Positions 5,848 to 6,144 of a DNA stretch of 6,144 bases are shown piece by piece. Source of the stretch: Planctomycetaceae bacterium (lineage in GTDB: Bacteria; Planctomycetota; Planctomycetia; Pirellulales; Thermoguttaceae); NCBI GenBank assembly GCA_031288955.1, contig JAITQJ010000175.1, positions 1 to 6,144 of the forward strand. Reading direction: 5' to 3'. The position numbers and the translations under genes were made by a program. The notes beneath the pieces are model-generated. The model did not search any database, had not been told where the DNA came from, and saw only the letters and a list, made by a program, of their open reading frames with translations. Numbering within the stretch: the first letter of the stretch is position 1; each line of letters opens with the position of its first letter.

Positions 5848-6144
5848 ATGAGCGGACCCAAAGGCGGTTCAGTGAACTTGGTCAGCGCACTTCTTGATTT
5901 AGCCGCTTTAGCAACGGCGGAGAGCGATTGGCAAACGGTGCTGCGTACCAGCCGAACCGATATTTCCTCGATGAACAGCGCACAGGCATCGGCGGCGGCT
6001 TGTGTGAAGAGCGGTGCAACGGACGAAGTGAGTAAAAAATATGCGGAAGGCGAATTCGGATTGCGTGAGGCGGAACGTTTGCAAAAAGAGGCGCAAAATG
6101 CCCGCAATCGGGTTTCTGCATCTTCAAGTACCAGCCGGCAGACA
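5848..6144 (+). CDS. Helical protein of unknown function, 3' end outside the window
   Basis: Only the first 99 residues are present, beginning MSGPKGGSVNLVSALLDL; the reading frame is open to the window edge. After a short glycine-rich start the sequence is alanine-, serine- and charge-rich and looks alpha-helical, with a likely coiled coil around residues 60-90 (EVSKKYAEGEFGLREAERL and following). There is no signal peptide, no cysteine cluster and no nucleotide-binding loop in the visible part. It lies 12 nt after the radical SAM gene and is almost certainly in the same operon, so it may be the partner or target of that enzyme; this is inference. I do not recognise the family. Coding status rests on the strong ribosome binding site, the open frame and codon use like the neighbouring genes. 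Confidence 0.75.
   Translation, partial: MSGPKGGSVNLVSALLDLAALATAESDWQTVLRTSRTDISSMNSAQASAAACVKSGATDEVSKKYAEGEFGLREAERLQKEAQNARNRVSASSSTSRQT

Overview
The window looks like a piece of a bacterial chromosome, most likely from a planctomycete or a close relative in the PVC group, probably with an anaerobic lifestyle. The clues are a TPR-like protein opening with the degenerate SEC-C signature CPGG...FCC, as I recall seeing in planctomycete proteins, its tail of W-x-P-E motifs, weak Shine-Dalgarno use, moderate GC, and the C-terminal domain of a SpoIIE-type phosphatase of the kind seen in anaerobes. The taxonomic call is inference, not a search result.

Layout. Positions 1-603 (+) hold the end of a SpoIIE-type serine phosphatase gene. 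The conserved C-terminal domain is intact from about 154 to 603. The phosphatase part just upstream appears only in other frames with stops, so the gene looks truncated or frameshifted. It converges, with a 12-nt gap, on a two-gene minus-strand operon. Read 5' to 3', that operon is a 723-aa SEC-C/TPR-like protein (4934-2763) followed 26 nt later by a 706-aa membrane-anchored GAP1-type (GTPase-associated protein 1) protein (2736-616). A promoter with a perfect TATAAT box lies at 4977-5004. A 268-bp divergent intergenic region follows, with a foldable leader at 5074-5138. On the plus strand come an NrdG-like 4Fe-4S radical SAM protein (5203-5835) and, 12 nt later behind a strong ribosome binding site, the first 99 codons of a helical protein that runs off the end (5848-6144).

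How the genes may work together. GAP1 proteins are known from GTPase-centred multi-component systems proposed to act in biological conflict such as phage defence. Here GAP1 carries a single transmembrane helix and a long cytoplasmic or periplasmic coiled-coil tail. It is co-transcribed with a TPR/SEC-C protein and lies back to back with a radical SAM activase-like gene and a helical protein. No GTPase is present in the window; if this is such a system, it should lie just beyond 6144 or before position 1. The functional link between the two divergent operons is inferred from arrangement only.
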